In this document: positions 24,619 to 33,954 of the stretch, one piece after another
Layout: each line of letters begins with the position of its first letter
How positions within the stretch are numbered: position 1 is the stretch's first letter
Virus record (IMG/VR): IMGVR_UViG_3300023174_000249
Coordinates: 1 to 48,868 of that record
Reading direction: 5' to 3' (one strand)
Length of the DNA stretch: 48,868 nucleotides
DNA from: a virus
Notes under the pieces: generated by a model
Database searches by the model: none
What the model saw: the letters and a program-made list of their open reading frames with translations, nothing else
What the model was told of the DNA's origin: nothing
Made by a program: the position numbers and the translations under genes

Positions 24619-25797
24619 ATGGACACGACAAAACCACTCCAGTTCGCCAGCGTACTCGACCGCATCAAGTCTTTTCAACAAAGTAAGCTTGCTGCTGACA
24701 CTTCTTCTGTGAAAGATCCCGCAGATAAAGGTACTGTTGGAATCCCTACGGATCCAGAAAATACCCCCGCAAAAGAAAACATGCCTGCTGACCAGGACAA
24801 CATGTCTTCGAATGAAGGTACAAAACTGGAAGACAAACAGCTTCAGCCTGTTTCCACTGGTAAAAATGTTCCTTCGGCTTCCAATGGTAATGCCAAGGAA
24901 CATGTTTCTTCTTCCACTGATTCTCTTAGCAAAATCGCTAAGCGCGTCGCCTCCGTTACTAGCAAGCTGAAAAGCGCTGGTATGCTGGACGTTAAAGACG
25001 AAGATGAGTCTAAGGCCGATAAACCTAAAATGGATAAAATTGAAGGCGAACCTGAGTCATCTGAAAATACTGATAAAGGAAATAAAACCAAACCCCCTTT
25101 TGGTAAAACTAAAGGCAAGGACGAGAAGACCGAAAAAGAAGCAGCTAATGACACCCTTGCTTCCGATCTTTCTCCTGAAGCACTTATGAAACTGGCTTCA
25201 ACAATTATCGCCACTGAAGGCGGACTTGCTGCTGTCGAACCTGTGCTTATGAAAGCTGCTGGAATTGAAGCCGCCAGACAAATCATGACACAAGCTGTAG
25301 ATTCATATAGCCATTTTGCAAACCAGCAAGCTGCTTATCAAGAGTACGCGAAACAAGCTTCCGAAGAGCAAGCGTATAATGATTTAGCCTTTGAAGAATT
25401 CTTCAAATCTGCCTCAGATCAAGATCAACAGCATATCGTGAAATTTGCACAAGTACATGGTGAGGCGCTTAGTAATATCGAAAACGATATGCTTAAGCAA
25501 GCTTACATGCAGGGCGCTGAAGACGCTGCTGCCATGGAAGATGCTGGTGGCGAACTTCCCGGAGCAGAAGGTCCTGCGACTATTGAACAAATCGCTCAAC
25601 TGTTGGAAACCATGATAGCCTCTGGTGAAATCGACGAAGAAACCGCTATGGGTATTCTGCAGGAGCTGGCAGCTGGCTCTGAAGGCGAAGCTATGGAAGG
25701 CGAAGCTATGGAAGATCCTGAAGCCCCGATGGAAAGCGAAGAGTTCAAGCAAGCTTCAGAGCTGTGCGCGGAGCTGATTTCAAAAGTATATAAATAA
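24619..25797 (+). CDS. Putative scaffold / prohead core protein
   Basis: 392 residues, strongly acidic, rich in Lys/Glu/Ser/Pro in the first 180 residues (low complexity) and helical afterwards. Acidic repeats near the C-terminus (GEAMEGEAMEDPEAP) are encoded by short DNA repeats around 25680-25725. Position between the prohead protease and the major capsid protein, plus this composition, matches scaffold proteins that are digested during maturation. No sequence family is recognised, so the role rests on context and composition. Confidence 0.68.
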   Translation: MDTTKPLQFASVLDRIKSFQQSKLAADTSSVKDPADKGTVGIPTDPENTPAKENMPADQDNMSSNEGTKLEDKQLQPVSTGKNVPSASNGNAKEHVSSSTDSLSKIAKRVASVTSKLKSAGMLDVKDEDESKADKPKMDKIEGEPESSENTDKGNKTKPPFGKTKGKDEKTEKEAANDTLASDLSPEALMKLASTIIATEGGLAAVEPVLMKAAGIEAARQIMTQAVDSYSHFANQQAAYQEYAKQASEEQAYNDLAFEEFFKSASDQDQQHIVKFAQVHGEALSNIENDMLKQAYMQGAEDAAAMEDAGGELPGAEGPATIEQIAQLLETMIASGEIDEETAMGILQELAAGSEGEAMEGEAMEDPEAPMESEEFKQASELCAELISKVYK

Positions 25798-25801
25798 TAT
25801 A

Positions 25802-26215
25802 ATGCAGCCTGAATCCAACATCGTTTCGAAAGTAGATTCCGAAATCCTAAACATTTGTTTAGAAGCTTTGGAAGAAGTAAAAGCTGCCTACGTTGAAGCG
25901 CAACAACACCATGAGCGTGTTATTGAGTTGGAGAAGGTTGCTACTGAAACGCGAGTCACGAAGATTGATGCGGCTCTGGTCGACCAGACTATCCGCAATC
26001 TTGTGGCCAGTTCATTTTTAGAGGCTGATCATTCGGAAAAGCTTGCGTCGGAAATTAAGAAAGATCCCGCAGTGGCTTTACGTTTAGTTCAGCGTTTCAT
26101 AGAAATTTCTACTCCACCCTTCTCTGAAGGTCAGGGAGTTCAGAAAACCGCATCTGAAGATACTAATCTTGGTGATCCTGATGGATGGTCAAGAATTTTA
26201 TCTAAAGGAGCATAA
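25802..26215 (+). CDS. Small helical head-region protein
   Basis: 137 residues, helical and acidic (MQPESNIVSKVDSEILNI, EALEEVKAAYVEAQQHHE, HSEKLASEIKKDPAVALRL), with a flexible end. It has KTAS (about 116-119), similar to protease-site-like KxA motifs in this region. It lies 4 bases after the scaffold candidate and may be a scaffold partner or minor core protein. Not recognised. Confidence 0.65.
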   Translation: MQPESNIVSKVDSEILNICLEALEEVKAAYVEAQQHHERVIELEKVATETRVTKIDAALVDQTIRNLVASSFLEADHSEKLASEIKKDPAVALRLVQRFIEISTPPFSEGQGVQKTASEDTNLGDPDGWSRILSKGA

Positions 26216-26251
26216 CCCACAAACCTATAAACACACAAGGAGATACCAACA

Positions 26252-26908
26252 ATGCCTAGATCAGGTCTTGTCAATACTCGGGTCAAACCGAGAGTTACTG
26301 TTCTTCGTGGCTTCGATCCGAATGCCCCGATGACTTTAACGCAATCGCTCCCCGCCTTCACCGGCGTGTCGTCTAGCACGGGCATCAGCTCAGGCCAACT
26401 CATCTCATCAGCGTGGGATTCTGCAAAGAATCAACACTGTTGGGTGCTCGGCATGACTGGCTCTGTTAACACACCGTTCATCGCGCTGCAAGACATTGCA
26501 GATCAAGATGTTTCCGAAGCAGGCAGACTCACCGGGCTCTCATGCGCCGGTCAGTTCGAAATCCAGACAGCCTTCTACACAGCAGGCGCAACCGCAGCTT
26601 TCGTTGGTGCCCTAGTGGTCCCGTCTGCGACTACCGGCTCTATCGCGCCTTCTTCGGCCACTGGCCAACTCATCCTCGGCTCTATATCCAGAGCTCCTAA
26701 CGGGGAAGGTATGACACCAAGCACTCGTGGTTTTGGTGTCGGTTCTCAGTTTGCTCCTATCACTATCTCTCCGTCTTACACGGGCGGTACTGCTGGTGGA
26801 ACTGGCGCTGGCGCAATATTCTACCCTGGCATTGACTCTAGCTCAGTCCCACCTGCTATCGTTATTACCTTCACTACAGGTTACAACGGTACGAAGACTG
26901 TGGCTTAA
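26252..26908 (+). CDS. Head decoration or minor capsid-type protein
   Basis: 218 residues, Ser/Thr/Gly/Ala-rich and beta-rich, with no charged helices. It starts MPRSGLVNTRVKPRVTVLRG. It is immediately upstream of the major capsid gene, has an A/C-rich leader with a real Shine-Dalgarno (AGGAGA, 26238-26243) and G+C-richer codons, all signs of heavy expression. A capsid-cementing protein is the natural guess, but no family was recognised. Confidence 0.65.
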   Translation: MPRSGLVNTRVKPRVTVLRGFDPNAPMTLTQSLPAFTGVSSSTGISSGQLISSAWDSAKNQHCWVLGMTGSVNTPFIALQDIADQDVSEAGRLTGLSCAGQFEIQTAFYTAGATAAFVGALVVPSATTGSIAPSSATGQLILGSISRAPNGEGMTPSTRGFGVGSQFAPITISPSYTGGTAGGTGAGAIFYPGIDSSSVPPAIVITFTTGYNGTKTVA

Positions 26909-26933
26909 CACTAACCAATAAAGGAACAATAAT

Positions 26934-27884
26934 ATGTCTCAAGAAGCCAATTTAGAATCAACCGAAGTTCTGAGCAAGAAGCTCCTCGACGCGATCTCTC
27001 GCGCTGATGACGGCCTGCTTAAGAATGCATCGGATGCCGGTACTCAAATGATTCGCCGCAGGTTGCGTGAAAACGGGTTCTCCCGTTTGATCCTGCCTTA
27101 TAAGCAAGTCTCGGACGCTGATCTCAACTACCTCCCTGACACCGAATTACCGGTGATAGTGGAAGAAATGGAGCCAGAATCCCCCGGTGCCAAAGCCATT
27201 CCGTTCAATGACACAGCCGATACTGCGTTCTATCGCGGTGACAAGTTTGTCGTGTATTTTTGCAAAATCACGACTCCCGAGTTCACCAAGAACGTTGACG
27301 AGTTGCGTACTTACAAAAACGACCTGCGTCAAGTGATCACCGACAACGCTCTGAAGGATATTCAGACCGAAGAAGATGGTCGCTTCATTAAGGAAGTGGA
27401 CCGTATTTGCGCTGCTGCCGAAGCTGGTGTCGATCAGGACTACACGATTAATACACTAATCACGCGCGATTCATACGCGGAAGCTCTCAGCTTCCTGGAA
27501 GATCGTAACCTTAACAACGGTGTGTTCCTCATGAACCGCCGCACTGCTAAGGACATCCTCCGCTTGAATCGTACAGAAATAGGTGGTGATCTCGCAGAAA
27601 CTCTGTTCAAGTCTGGTCTTAGCGGTCTTCAGTCCGCAGAGATCATGGGCGTTCGTCATATCTTCACCATGAAGCGCGATCTCGTCGCTGATGGTGTTGT
27701 TTATCAGTTCGCTGAACCGAATTTCCTGGGTCGCGCTTATGTCCTTCAGGACGTCACCATGTATGTTGAGAAGAAGAAGGATATCCTTCGCTTCTCAGCA
27801 CAAGAAAAGATCGGTATCACGTTTGCTAACGTGGCTGGTCTTAACAAGGTGACCTTCTCGGGCGTGCGTATTAGCGCAGTTTAA
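26934..27884 (+). CDS. Major capsid protein
   Basis: 316 residues, starting MSQEANLESTEVLSKKLLDA. The pattern of a helical N-arm, central long helix (VDELRTYKNDLRQVITDNAL, about 122-141), spine-like segment and C-terminal beta region (YVLQDVTMYVEKKKDILRF, then VAGLNKVTFSGVRIS) fits an HK97-fold major capsid protein. Supporting context: protease and scaffold candidate upstream, strong AAGGA Shine-Dalgarno (26922-26926), codons richer in G+C than most neighbours, and a strong terminator straight after. The identity is by context and general pattern rather than a named motif. Confidence 0.78.
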   Translation: MSQEANLESTEVLSKKLLDAISRADDGLLKNASDAGTQMIRRRLRENGFSRLILPYKQVSDADLNYLPDTELPVIVEEMEPESPGAKAIPFNDTADTAFYRGDKFVVYFCKITTPEFTKNVDELRTYKNDLRQVITDNALKDIQTEEDGRFIKEVDRICAAAEAGVDQDYTINTLITRDSYAEALSFLEDRNLNNGVFLMNRRTAKDILRLNRTEIGGDLAETLFKSGLSGLQSAEIMGVRHIFTMKRDLVADGVVYQFAEPNFLGRAYVLQDVTMYVEKKKDILRFSAQEKIGITFANVAGLNKVTFSGVRISAV

Positions 27885-27906
27885 TTGCGGTTAGATTGAC
27901 TGCACA

Positions 27907-27938
27907 GGGCCGTAGGATTTTACTCCTACGGCCCTTTT
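27907..27938 (+). terminator. Rho-independent terminator after the major capsid gene
   Basis: An 11-bp perfect G+C-rich stem (GGGCCGTAGGA at 27907-27917 with 27924-27934) with a 6-base loop and a T4 tract. It separates the capsid operon from the neck/tail genes. Confidence 0.92.
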
Positions 27939-27947
27939 ACTTTACTA

Positions 27948-27976
27948 ATGACATAAGTTAAGTTACAGTATAAATT
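27948..27976 (+). promoter_or_regulatory. Possible promoter for the neck-gene operon
   Basis: ATGACA (27948-27953) with TAAATT 17 bp downstream (27971-27976), or TATAAA (27969-27974) at 15 bp. Located between the terminator and the ATG at 27983, which is again very close to the -10 box. Box matches are imperfect. Confidence 0.4.
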
Positions 27977-27982
27977 ACTAAT

Positions 27983-29149
27983 ATGAGTAAACATCTCGTC
28001 GCACATCCGGAGTTCATTAAAGCGTTTGTAAAAGAATGTTTTGCCAACGGCTTTAATGAAAAACAAGCCTCCGAGCTTTTAGACACTTACGCGAAAGCTG
28101 AATTTTATACTACTGACAATTCTTTTAGAGAAGGAGTAGATACATTTTTTAAAGAGGCTTATCCTTTAAAACTTCTTGCGGCTCCTGCAGCTGGCGTGTT
28201 GGCCGGTGCACTAGCACCTGAAGGCGTGTTGCCTGAAAATTTTCAAGGCGGTGCTATTTCCGGTGCGGCGTTGGGTGGCTTGCTTGGTGCAATAGGTACT
28301 AGAGGGCGTGGGCTGGGTGCTTCTCTGGGTAGAATCGGCAAAGCTGTTTCGGGCGGTGGTGTTGGGCGTACAGCGCTTGGCGAGGCCGGGCGTCTAGTTA
28401 CTAATAAGTCCATACTTAAAGGTATGGGACGCGGTGCTTTAGGTGGTCTAGCCGCAGCAGGCACCACAAAAGCTATAGACTCCGCAAGAAAACCCAGTAT
28501 TGATCCGAACACAGGCGCGCCCTGGTATCTCAGAAGTGGAGCAGGCGCGGCAGGAGCATCAACCGCTACTCCTGAGATAGCTAATCCTTTTGATTTGCCT
28601 CCTGAAATAATGGCGCGTATGCAAGGATCCACAACAAACACAGCAGGCGCTGCAGCTGCAGGAGGTCCTATTGCAAGTCTTTCAGTGAATAAAAATCAAC
28701 TGTTGCAGTTAGAAAATCAAATTTCATCATTACAAAATTCATTACCTTCAGGATCTACACCTACATCTTATGCACAAAGACAAGCGCTGCAAAGCCAGCT
28801 CGACAATTTGAAAATGCAGAGAAACCTGTTAGCTGGAAATATTGGGAAATTAGAAGCGCAAATAAGCACTGATAAGTCGAATATGTTTAACACCGCTTCG
28901 CGCGCACAGCAGCTAGCGACACAAGGACTTACATCTTCTCGCAACGAATTTGATATGTTGCGGAAAAGGCAGGAAATTGGTGCACAGGGAGGCATTCTTG
29001 GAGCCTTGATGAACGCGTATAACCGAGTATCTGGTGCGTATAACCGAGTATCTGGTGCGGATCAGCGCGTAGCCGAATTAGATCCAATTTATGCTGGGTA
29101 TGAAAACGAATTAGAGCAAGCTAGAAGACTACAAGAATTAGCCCGATAA
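27983..29149 (+). CDS. Gly/Ala-rich virion-type protein with coiled coil
   Basis: 388 residues. A helical N-terminal domain (MSKHLVAHPEFIKAFVKECF ..., about 1-60) is followed by Gly/Ala-rich hydrophobic segments (about 62-85 and 88-115), a Pro/Thr-rich linker, then a long helical coiled-coil-like part from about 230 (LQLENQISSLQNSL, LQSQLDNLKMQRNLL). Near the end is a perfect 21-bp tandem duplication encoding AYNRVSG twice. The composition is similar to other proposed internal proteins here. Function unknown. Confidence 0.7.
   Translation: MSKHLVAHPEFIKAFVKECFANGFNEKQASELLDTYAKAEFYTTDNSFREGVDTFFKEAYPLKLLAAPAAGVLAGALAPEGVLPENFQGGAISGAALGGLLGAIGTRGRGLGASLGRIGKAVSGGGVGRTALGEAGRLVTNKSILKGMGRGALGGLAAAGTTKAIDSARKPSIDPNTGAPWYLRSGAGAAGASTATPEIANPFDLPPEIMARMQGSTTNTAGAAAAGGPIASLSVNKNQLLQLENQISSLQNSLPSGSTPTSYAQRQALQSQLDNLKMQRNLLAGNIGKLEAQISTDKSNMFNTASRAQQLATQGLTSSRNEFDMLRKRQEIGAQGGILGALMNAYNRVSGAYNRVSGADQRVAELDPIYAGYENELEQARRLQELAR
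29015..29056. repeat. 21-bp perfect tandem duplication inside a gene
   Basis: GCGTATAACCGAGTATCTGG plus T occurs twice (29015-29035 and 29036-29056), in frame, duplicating AYNRVSG; a partial third unit (ADQRV) follows. The exact identity suggests a recent slippage event. Confidence 0.93.
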
Positions 29150-29156
29150 TAATACT

Positions 29157-29573
29157 ATGGCATGTATCACATCAGAAGATGTCAGAATGTATATCTTTGA
29201 TAGAAGTATCGAAGATAACGATTTACTGTTAGACTTGAATTTTAGTGAGGAGGAGATTGCCAATTGCATGGTCCGCGCTGCCCGGGAATATGCGAGTATT
29301 CCTCCATACACTAGTACTGTTTCACCTGCATGTTTACCCGCAGATACGAATATGTTTCTAGACGCTACCGTTGCTCAGCTATATATGAGCGAAATGAATA
29401 AATTGATGCGTAATGACATCGATTATACATCTGGTAATGTTACTACAAATTTAGTGGCCAAGCGGATTAAACATTTATCTGATTTAGTTAGGTTCTATCA
29501 GGAAAGGTTTAAAACCGCAGCTAAAGATTGGAAAATCAGTGAAAACGTCAGCGCGGGTTTCTTTCATTATTAA
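29157..29573 (+). CDS. Neck / head-completion-like protein
   Basis: 138 residues, mostly helical (MACITSEDVRMYIFDRSIED; FSEEEIANCMVRAAREYASI; DATVAQLYMSEMNKLMR; RIKHLSDLVRFYQERFKTAA). Size, helical content and position between capsid and sheath genes match head-tail connector proteins. Its stop overlaps the next ATG (TAATG). No definite family motif. Confidence 0.68.
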   Translation: MACITSEDVRMYIFDRSIEDNDLLLDLNFSEEEIANCMVRAAREYASIPPYTSTVSPACLPADTNMFLDATVAQLYMSEMNKLMRNDIDYTSGNVTTNLVAKRIKHLSDLVRFYQERFKTAAKDWKISENVSAGFFHY

Positions 29574-30394
29574 TGCAAAATCCCTTTTTAAATGTTCATG
29601 TTCAGCCTTCTTATGCCAGAGATCAGGCTGTAATAACCTGGATTATCCGTCCTGGATACGCCGGAGCGGAGTATTACGTTTTTAAGTCATACAACAAAGG
29701 TGTAGCGCCTTGGACACTTGTTAATGATCTGCCTGTATACACTAATATGTTACAGGATCAAAATCTTTTTGTGGATGGCGATCCTTATTACAGAGTGCTG
29801 ATGGTTTGGAATGGGAACGAGTTCGATAGTCCTATTGTCGGTACATTTGATAAGTTGTCTAAAGCGCAATATGGCGGTGTAAGCCGCATGATGCAGCTGG
29901 AGTATTTACGCATGAGTACAGGTAATGGTATTCAAGTGTTACATTACGTTCCTTTAATAGATGGCGAATACGTAGAGGGTGTAGATCCAGAAACACAACA
30001 AATGTATAGCTTGCCCTGTCAAGATGACTTTACAGAAAATCTAGGCGAGCGATTTAAAGGTGGTTTTTCTAGCGCCGTATATACATGGATTGAAATTTCC
30101 AAATTTGGCGACGATCTAAGAACAGATGGCGATCAGGGATTGGGTATCGATAATAAACTTGTTCACGCAGGGCGACTTTTGGCATTCCCGCGTCCCAAGC
30201 CAAATCATTTGATTATTCATCCGCCTACCGATAATAGATACGTGGTAACAGAAAAAGTTCAGGGTAATTTTTTTAGAGGTGTATTTCCTATATCTTATGA
30301 TGTAGGTTTGCAGTTAATTAGAAAATCGGATCCACGCTATAAAGTTCCAGTGCCCGCGCCGCTTCCACATCCTTTATGGGCTAAATATGAATAA
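29573..30394 (+). CDS. Neck/connector protein
   Basis: 273 residues. The first ~90 residues (DQAVITWIIRPGYAGAEYYV, LVNDLPVYTNMLQDQN, DPYYRVLMVWNGNEFDSPIV) look like a fibronectin type III-like fold. The rest is a mixed alpha/beta domain with RLLAFPRPKPNHLIIHPPTD. Located between a head-completion-like protein and a tail-terminator candidate. The specific role (neck protein) is inferred from order only. Confidence 0.65.
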   Translation: MQNPFLNVHVQPSYARDQAVITWIIRPGYAGAEYYVFKSYNKGVAPWTLVNDLPVYTNMLQDQNLFVDGDPYYRVLMVWNGNEFDSPIVGTFDKLSKAQYGGVSRMMQLEYLRMSTGNGIQVLHYVPLIDGEYVEGVDPETQQMYSLPCQDDFTENLGERFKGGFSSAVYTWIEISKFGDDLRTDGDQGLGIDNKLVHAGRLLAFPRPKPNHLIIHPPTDNRYVVTEKVQGNFFRGVFPISYDVGLQLIRKSDPRYKVPVPAPLPHPLWAKYE

Positions 30395-31022
30395 AGAAGA
30401 TTACGTTCAGCTATTCAATTGCATGAGCGAACCTTTGAACGGTTCGAACTTACGCACAATATTTTTATTAATGACTAGAGCTCATTATTCTGATTCAAAG
30501 AATTTCGGGTACCTAGAAGAACAATTGAAATGCGTGGTTTGGGATCCTGACCATTCCAAATCCCCATTAGAAATTGATCCAACTTATCAATACGACATAA
30601 ATAGAGACAATCGTAAACCGGGTATTTATGTCGGTGTTGATCAACCTAGCCAGTTTAGCAAAATAGATTTAAATTCCAGACAAGGTAATCTCGAAGATAA
30701 CAGCGGGTTCTTCTCTGGCCAACTGTTAAAGACCGCCATTAGCTTTATCCACGTATTCGAAAGCCCGGACCAGGCGTTATTGGCCGCTGATTGCACAACT
30801 TCATTTTTTGTTGGTATAAAAGAAGCATTACGGTCTAAATTAAATCTTAGCTCTTTTGAGCCTATTTCTATTTCGGCACCTGCGGCAATAGAAAAAGCAC
30901 CAGAAAGATTTTTTAGAGTTGACTCTACATTTGGTATAGCGTTTAATTATAGCGTGTTAGTGAATATAGAAAGCCACAGACTTAAAAAATTCGCTATTGA
31001 ATTCACGCCACAAGCGAGTTAA
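30387..31022 (+). CDS. Tail completion/terminator-type protein
   Basis: 211 residues, overlapping the previous gene by 8 bases. Alpha/beta composition with RKPGIYVGVDQPSQFSK and TTSFFVGIKEALRSKLNL. Its position just before the sheath gene is where tail-terminator or neck proteins occur in myoviruses. There is no motif that settles the function. Confidence 0.62.
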   Translation: MNKEDYVQLFNCMSEPLNGSNLRTIFLLMTRAHYSDSKNFGYLEEQLKCVVWDPDHSKSPLEIDPTYQYDINRDNRKPGIYVGVDQPSQFSKIDLNSRQGNLEDNSGFFSGQLLKTAISFIHVFESPDQALLAADCTTSFFVGIKEALRSKLNLSSFEPISISAPAAIEKAPERFFRVDSTFGIAFNYSVLVNIESHRLKKFAIEFTPQAS

Positions 31023-31078
31023 ACTTGCACTGAACATTTTTTCACTTAAAGTATAGCAACTGCACACCTCAGAAGAAT

Positions 31079-33424
31079 ATGCCTATTCCTAATTACGTCC
31101 GCCCGCAACTCACTATTGAGCAAATTCTGCAGCGCACCCCAGATGCCACGACGGATCGTATTTCCGCTCTTGTTATTGGGCGCGAGTATTTAATCAATCG
31201 TGTAGGCGTTACATCAAATGTTTATAGCGTTGATTTCAGCGCCACTGGTTACTCTGGCACTGGTGCAACCGCCGGTATTCCATTCAGAACTTATAACAGT
31301 GCTTCTAACAGCTATGTGCCTTTAGATACTGTATACAGTGTCACGGCGGGGAACACGGACCTTTACATTCAAAATGGCGAAGGTATTCACCTTAACTTGG
31401 GTCAAACTGCCATGGCTGGCGGTGCGACAGCCGCAGGTGCGTGGAGAGTGAAAAGCGAACAAGAAGCAAACGTTCTTGTGGTCTATTCAGCTACAGGTCC
31501 TAATAAGCTAGTATCGTCTTCAACGGCTGAGCTTTACACGGCATTGAATGGTCGTTCTGTAACGCCTGGTGATGTTTTCTATGTTACATCAGCTACAGGT
31601 ACAACTCCTAGCCGCCGCACCGTGACTGCTGTTACTTCTAATGAAATTACTCTTAGCGGTCCTGCTGTAGGTGCCACTGCTGCCACGCCAATAACTACAA
31701 CATTAAGCGCTACAGCTTCTGGCGCGGTGGCATTAACATTAAGTTCTACCGCTGGTTTAGCTATAGGACAGCCTGTTATCAGTCTTTCTGGTGCTACAGC
31801 TTATGTTACACCAGGCGCTTATATTTCCGCAGTAGGCGGGACTGGTGTGACTTTGACCGCAGGTGCGACTGCTAATAACGGCGCTACCATCAGCTTTGCT
31901 AGGTTAATTAACGCATTGCAGTCTACAATCATAGTTAGTGAAAACTTACCTACCAGCCAGTTCACGGTAGACGTCACAAACAGACAAGTGCGCACTGTCG
32001 CCAGCCCTGTTGCTGACATCGCTGAATTCAATTCGGGGAGCACAGGCCGCGCGCTCAAGGACGGAAGAGGCCAGCTTATTGTTTCTTACAGAGCGCAACG
32101 CGCAACAACAGCTACAGAATCGCTTATCGAGATTGCCACTGTTTCTGATATCACAGACAAGCTTGGTACTATCGATATGGAGAATGAAATTGCCTTCGGT
32201 GCTAATGAAGCTTTCTCAGGTTCTCAAGGTAAGACGATATACGCGCTTCGTGTAGCAGATGACACTACTACAGCTTACTCTGACGCACTCAAGAAAATCG
32301 AGGCCACTGACACGGTGTACGCTTTAACGCCTATGACTGATAAGCAGAGTGTGCAGCAATTAGTTGCTACGCACTGCGAGTCGATGTCGCAGAAAGATGT
32401 GAAAAACTTCCGCAGATGCTACGTAGGCACCAATTCTCCCGGTTCTTATTCGGCTCTAGCTAGACATAATGGCGAGGAAATTCAAGTTTCCATTACTGTT
32501 TCCAATGCTGGTTATGTACTGGACGTGGTTACAGCCGGTGTAAACCTTGAAACATTTGGTATTACACAAGGTGATATTGTTAAGATGATTGACTCTAACG
32601 GTAACTATACCGGCGCAGAGTACACAGTCTTACAAGTCACCGATGCTAACACTGCGTATCTTAGTACCGGGCCTGTGGCTAGCCAAACTCAAGTTTTTGC
32701 TGAGTTCTGGAAAGCTGATACTCCTGAAAGCCAAGCGGCCTATATCGCTGATGTTTCAGCGGCATTAGGAAGCCGTCGCGCAATTAATATTTGGGTCGAG
32801 AACGGTACGCGTATCATTGATGGGGTACGCACTGTAATCCCGAACAAGTATGTTGCCGCTGAAGTCGCTGGCCTTCGTTCGGCAGTGATTCCTTGGCAGG
32901 GTCTGACTCTCACAGAGATCAACTCTATCACGGACGCTCCTGCGATGTATACGCGCTATTCGAGAACGCTGCTTAATACGGTAGCTGCTGCGGGTACATT
33001 TATCATTACGCAGGAAGCTGAAAGCGGTGGTGTATTCATCAGACATCAGCTTACTACGCAGTCTAATGAAGGCAGTCTCGCTTATGAAGATAGCGTCGGT
33101 GTTTCCCTGGATGCAATTTCTTTCCAGATCAAAGATGCATTGAATATTTTCGTAGGCCGCAAAAACGTTACACGGCAGACGCTGGATGAAATATATGACA
33201 CTGTTTGGACTATCCTTAATGATGCAACTACGTCATCGGCGGTTGCTGACTATGGTCCTCAGCTTAATGGCTTCACTAACAAAGCAGGCGAAAGAAATAA
33301 ATTGGATGTCGCAGCGCACCCGACTCTTAAAGATAGAGTTCAGGTATACGCCAGACTCCTCATGCCTCTTCCGTTGAATACTTTGGAAGTTATATTAGAC
33401 GCCACTGTTGACTTCGCACTTTAA
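31079..33424 (+). CDS. Contractile tail sheath protein
   Basis: 781 residues. It begins MPIPNYVRPQLTIEQILQRT, and a Ser/Thr/Gly/Ala-rich variable domain of about 200 residues (about 140-310) follows, as in sheath proteins with surface insertions. The C-terminal part has the sheath-style ending: VGRKNVTRQTLDEIYDTVW, then a final strand region LPLNTLEVILDATVDFAL. It is directly followed by a small tail-tube-type gene, the standard sheath-tube order. Size, order and C-terminal pattern support the call. Confidence 0.82.
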   Translation: MPIPNYVRPQLTIEQILQRTPDATTDRISALVIGREYLINRVGVTSNVYSVDFSATGYSGTGATAGIPFRTYNSASNSYVPLDTVYSVTAGNTDLYIQNGEGIHLNLGQTAMAGGATAAGAWRVKSEQEANVLVVYSATGPNKLVSSSTAELYTALNGRSVTPGDVFYVTSATGTTPSRRTVTAVTSNEITLSGPAVGATAATPITTTLSATASGAVALTLSSTAGLAIGQPVISLSGATAYVTPGAYISAVGGTGVTLTAGATANNGATISFARLINALQSTIIVSENLPTSQFTVDVTNRQVRTVASPVADIAEFNSGSTGRALKDGRGQLIVSYRAQRATTATESLIEIATVSDITDKLGTIDMENEIAFGANEAFSGSQGKTIYALRVADDTTTAYSDALKKIEATDTVYALTPMTDKQSVQQLVATHCESMSQKDVKNFRRCYVGTNSPGSYSALARHNGEEIQVSITVSNAGYVLDVVTAGVNLETFGITQGDIVKMIDSNGNYTGAEYTVLQVTDANTAYLSTGPVASQTQVFAEFWKADTPESQAAYIADVSAALGSRRAINIWVENGTRIIDGVRTVIPNKYVAAEVAGLRSAVIPWQGLTLTEINSITDAPAMYTRYSRTLLNTVAAAGTFIITQEAESGGVFIRHQLTTQSNEGSLAYEDSVGVSLDAISFQIKDALNIFVGRKNVTRQTLDEIYDTVWTILNDATTSSAVADYGPQLNGFTNKAGERNKLDVAAHPTLKDRVQVYARLLMPLPLNTLEVILDATVDFAL

Positions 33425-33445
33425 TTCTTAACTTAATATACACAT

Positions 33446-33877
33446 ATGGCCCAAGACTTTTTCGGTTATAACAGAACAGTAGGTTCAAGCAAACAGCTGT
33501 CCAGCTCTGAATTTGCTGCGCTTACCGTTGGTTCTCGTGTGATGCTCTGTCAGAGCGTTAACGCGACCTATCAACAAGAGATCAAACCAATTTATGAAGT
33601 AGGTAATCCCGCCATCTACTTTGTACCCGGGCATGCATCGGGTAACGTTACCTTCTCGCGGCTAGCTGGAGAAGGTGGGTTCTTTGCGCAACTTAGAGGT
33701 AACAACTGCGGACAAATCAATCCGGTTAGTATTAACTCGTCAGGGAGTGCTTGTTTCGCACAAAGTGGCAATCTTAATTTTGCTGGTGCTGTAATTCGTA
33801 GTGTTTCTTTGACTATGAACACTGGCGCAATTGAAATCACAGAACAAGCTGAATTAGTTGTTGCCTCTATGAGCTAA
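33446..33877 (+). CDS. Tail tube protein
   Basis: 143 residues, beta-rich, with no charged helices: MAQDFFGYNRTVGSSKQL, AIYFVPGHASGNVTFSRL, GAVIRSVSLTMNTGAIEITE. Size and beta-barrel-like pattern match myovirus tube proteins. It follows the sheath and is followed by a strong hairpin, as expected for a gene needed in many copies. Confidence 0.8.
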   Translation: MAQDFFGYNRTVGSSKQLSSSEFAALTVGSRVMLCQSVNATYQQEIKPIYEVGNPAIYFVPGHASGNVTFSRLAGEGGFFAQLRGNNCGQINPVSINSSGSACFAQSGNLNFAGAVIRSVSLTMNTGAIEITEQAELVVASMS

Positions 33878-33916
33878 TACTCACGGTAGTTCTTGACATA
33901 TACAATTTAAAACCTT

Positions 33917-33950
33917 AAATAGCGGTTATCGAAAGGTAACCGCTATTTTA
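33917..33950 (+). terminator. Hairpin (terminator or attenuator) between tube and spike genes
   Basis: A 14-pair stem (33917-33930 with 33935-33948, one G-T pair) closed by a GAAA tetraloop and followed by T-rich sequence. It ends only 5 bases before the ATG at 33955, so it can act as terminator for the tube gene and also cover the start of the spike mRNA. Confidence 0.82.
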
Positions 33951-33954
33951 TATT

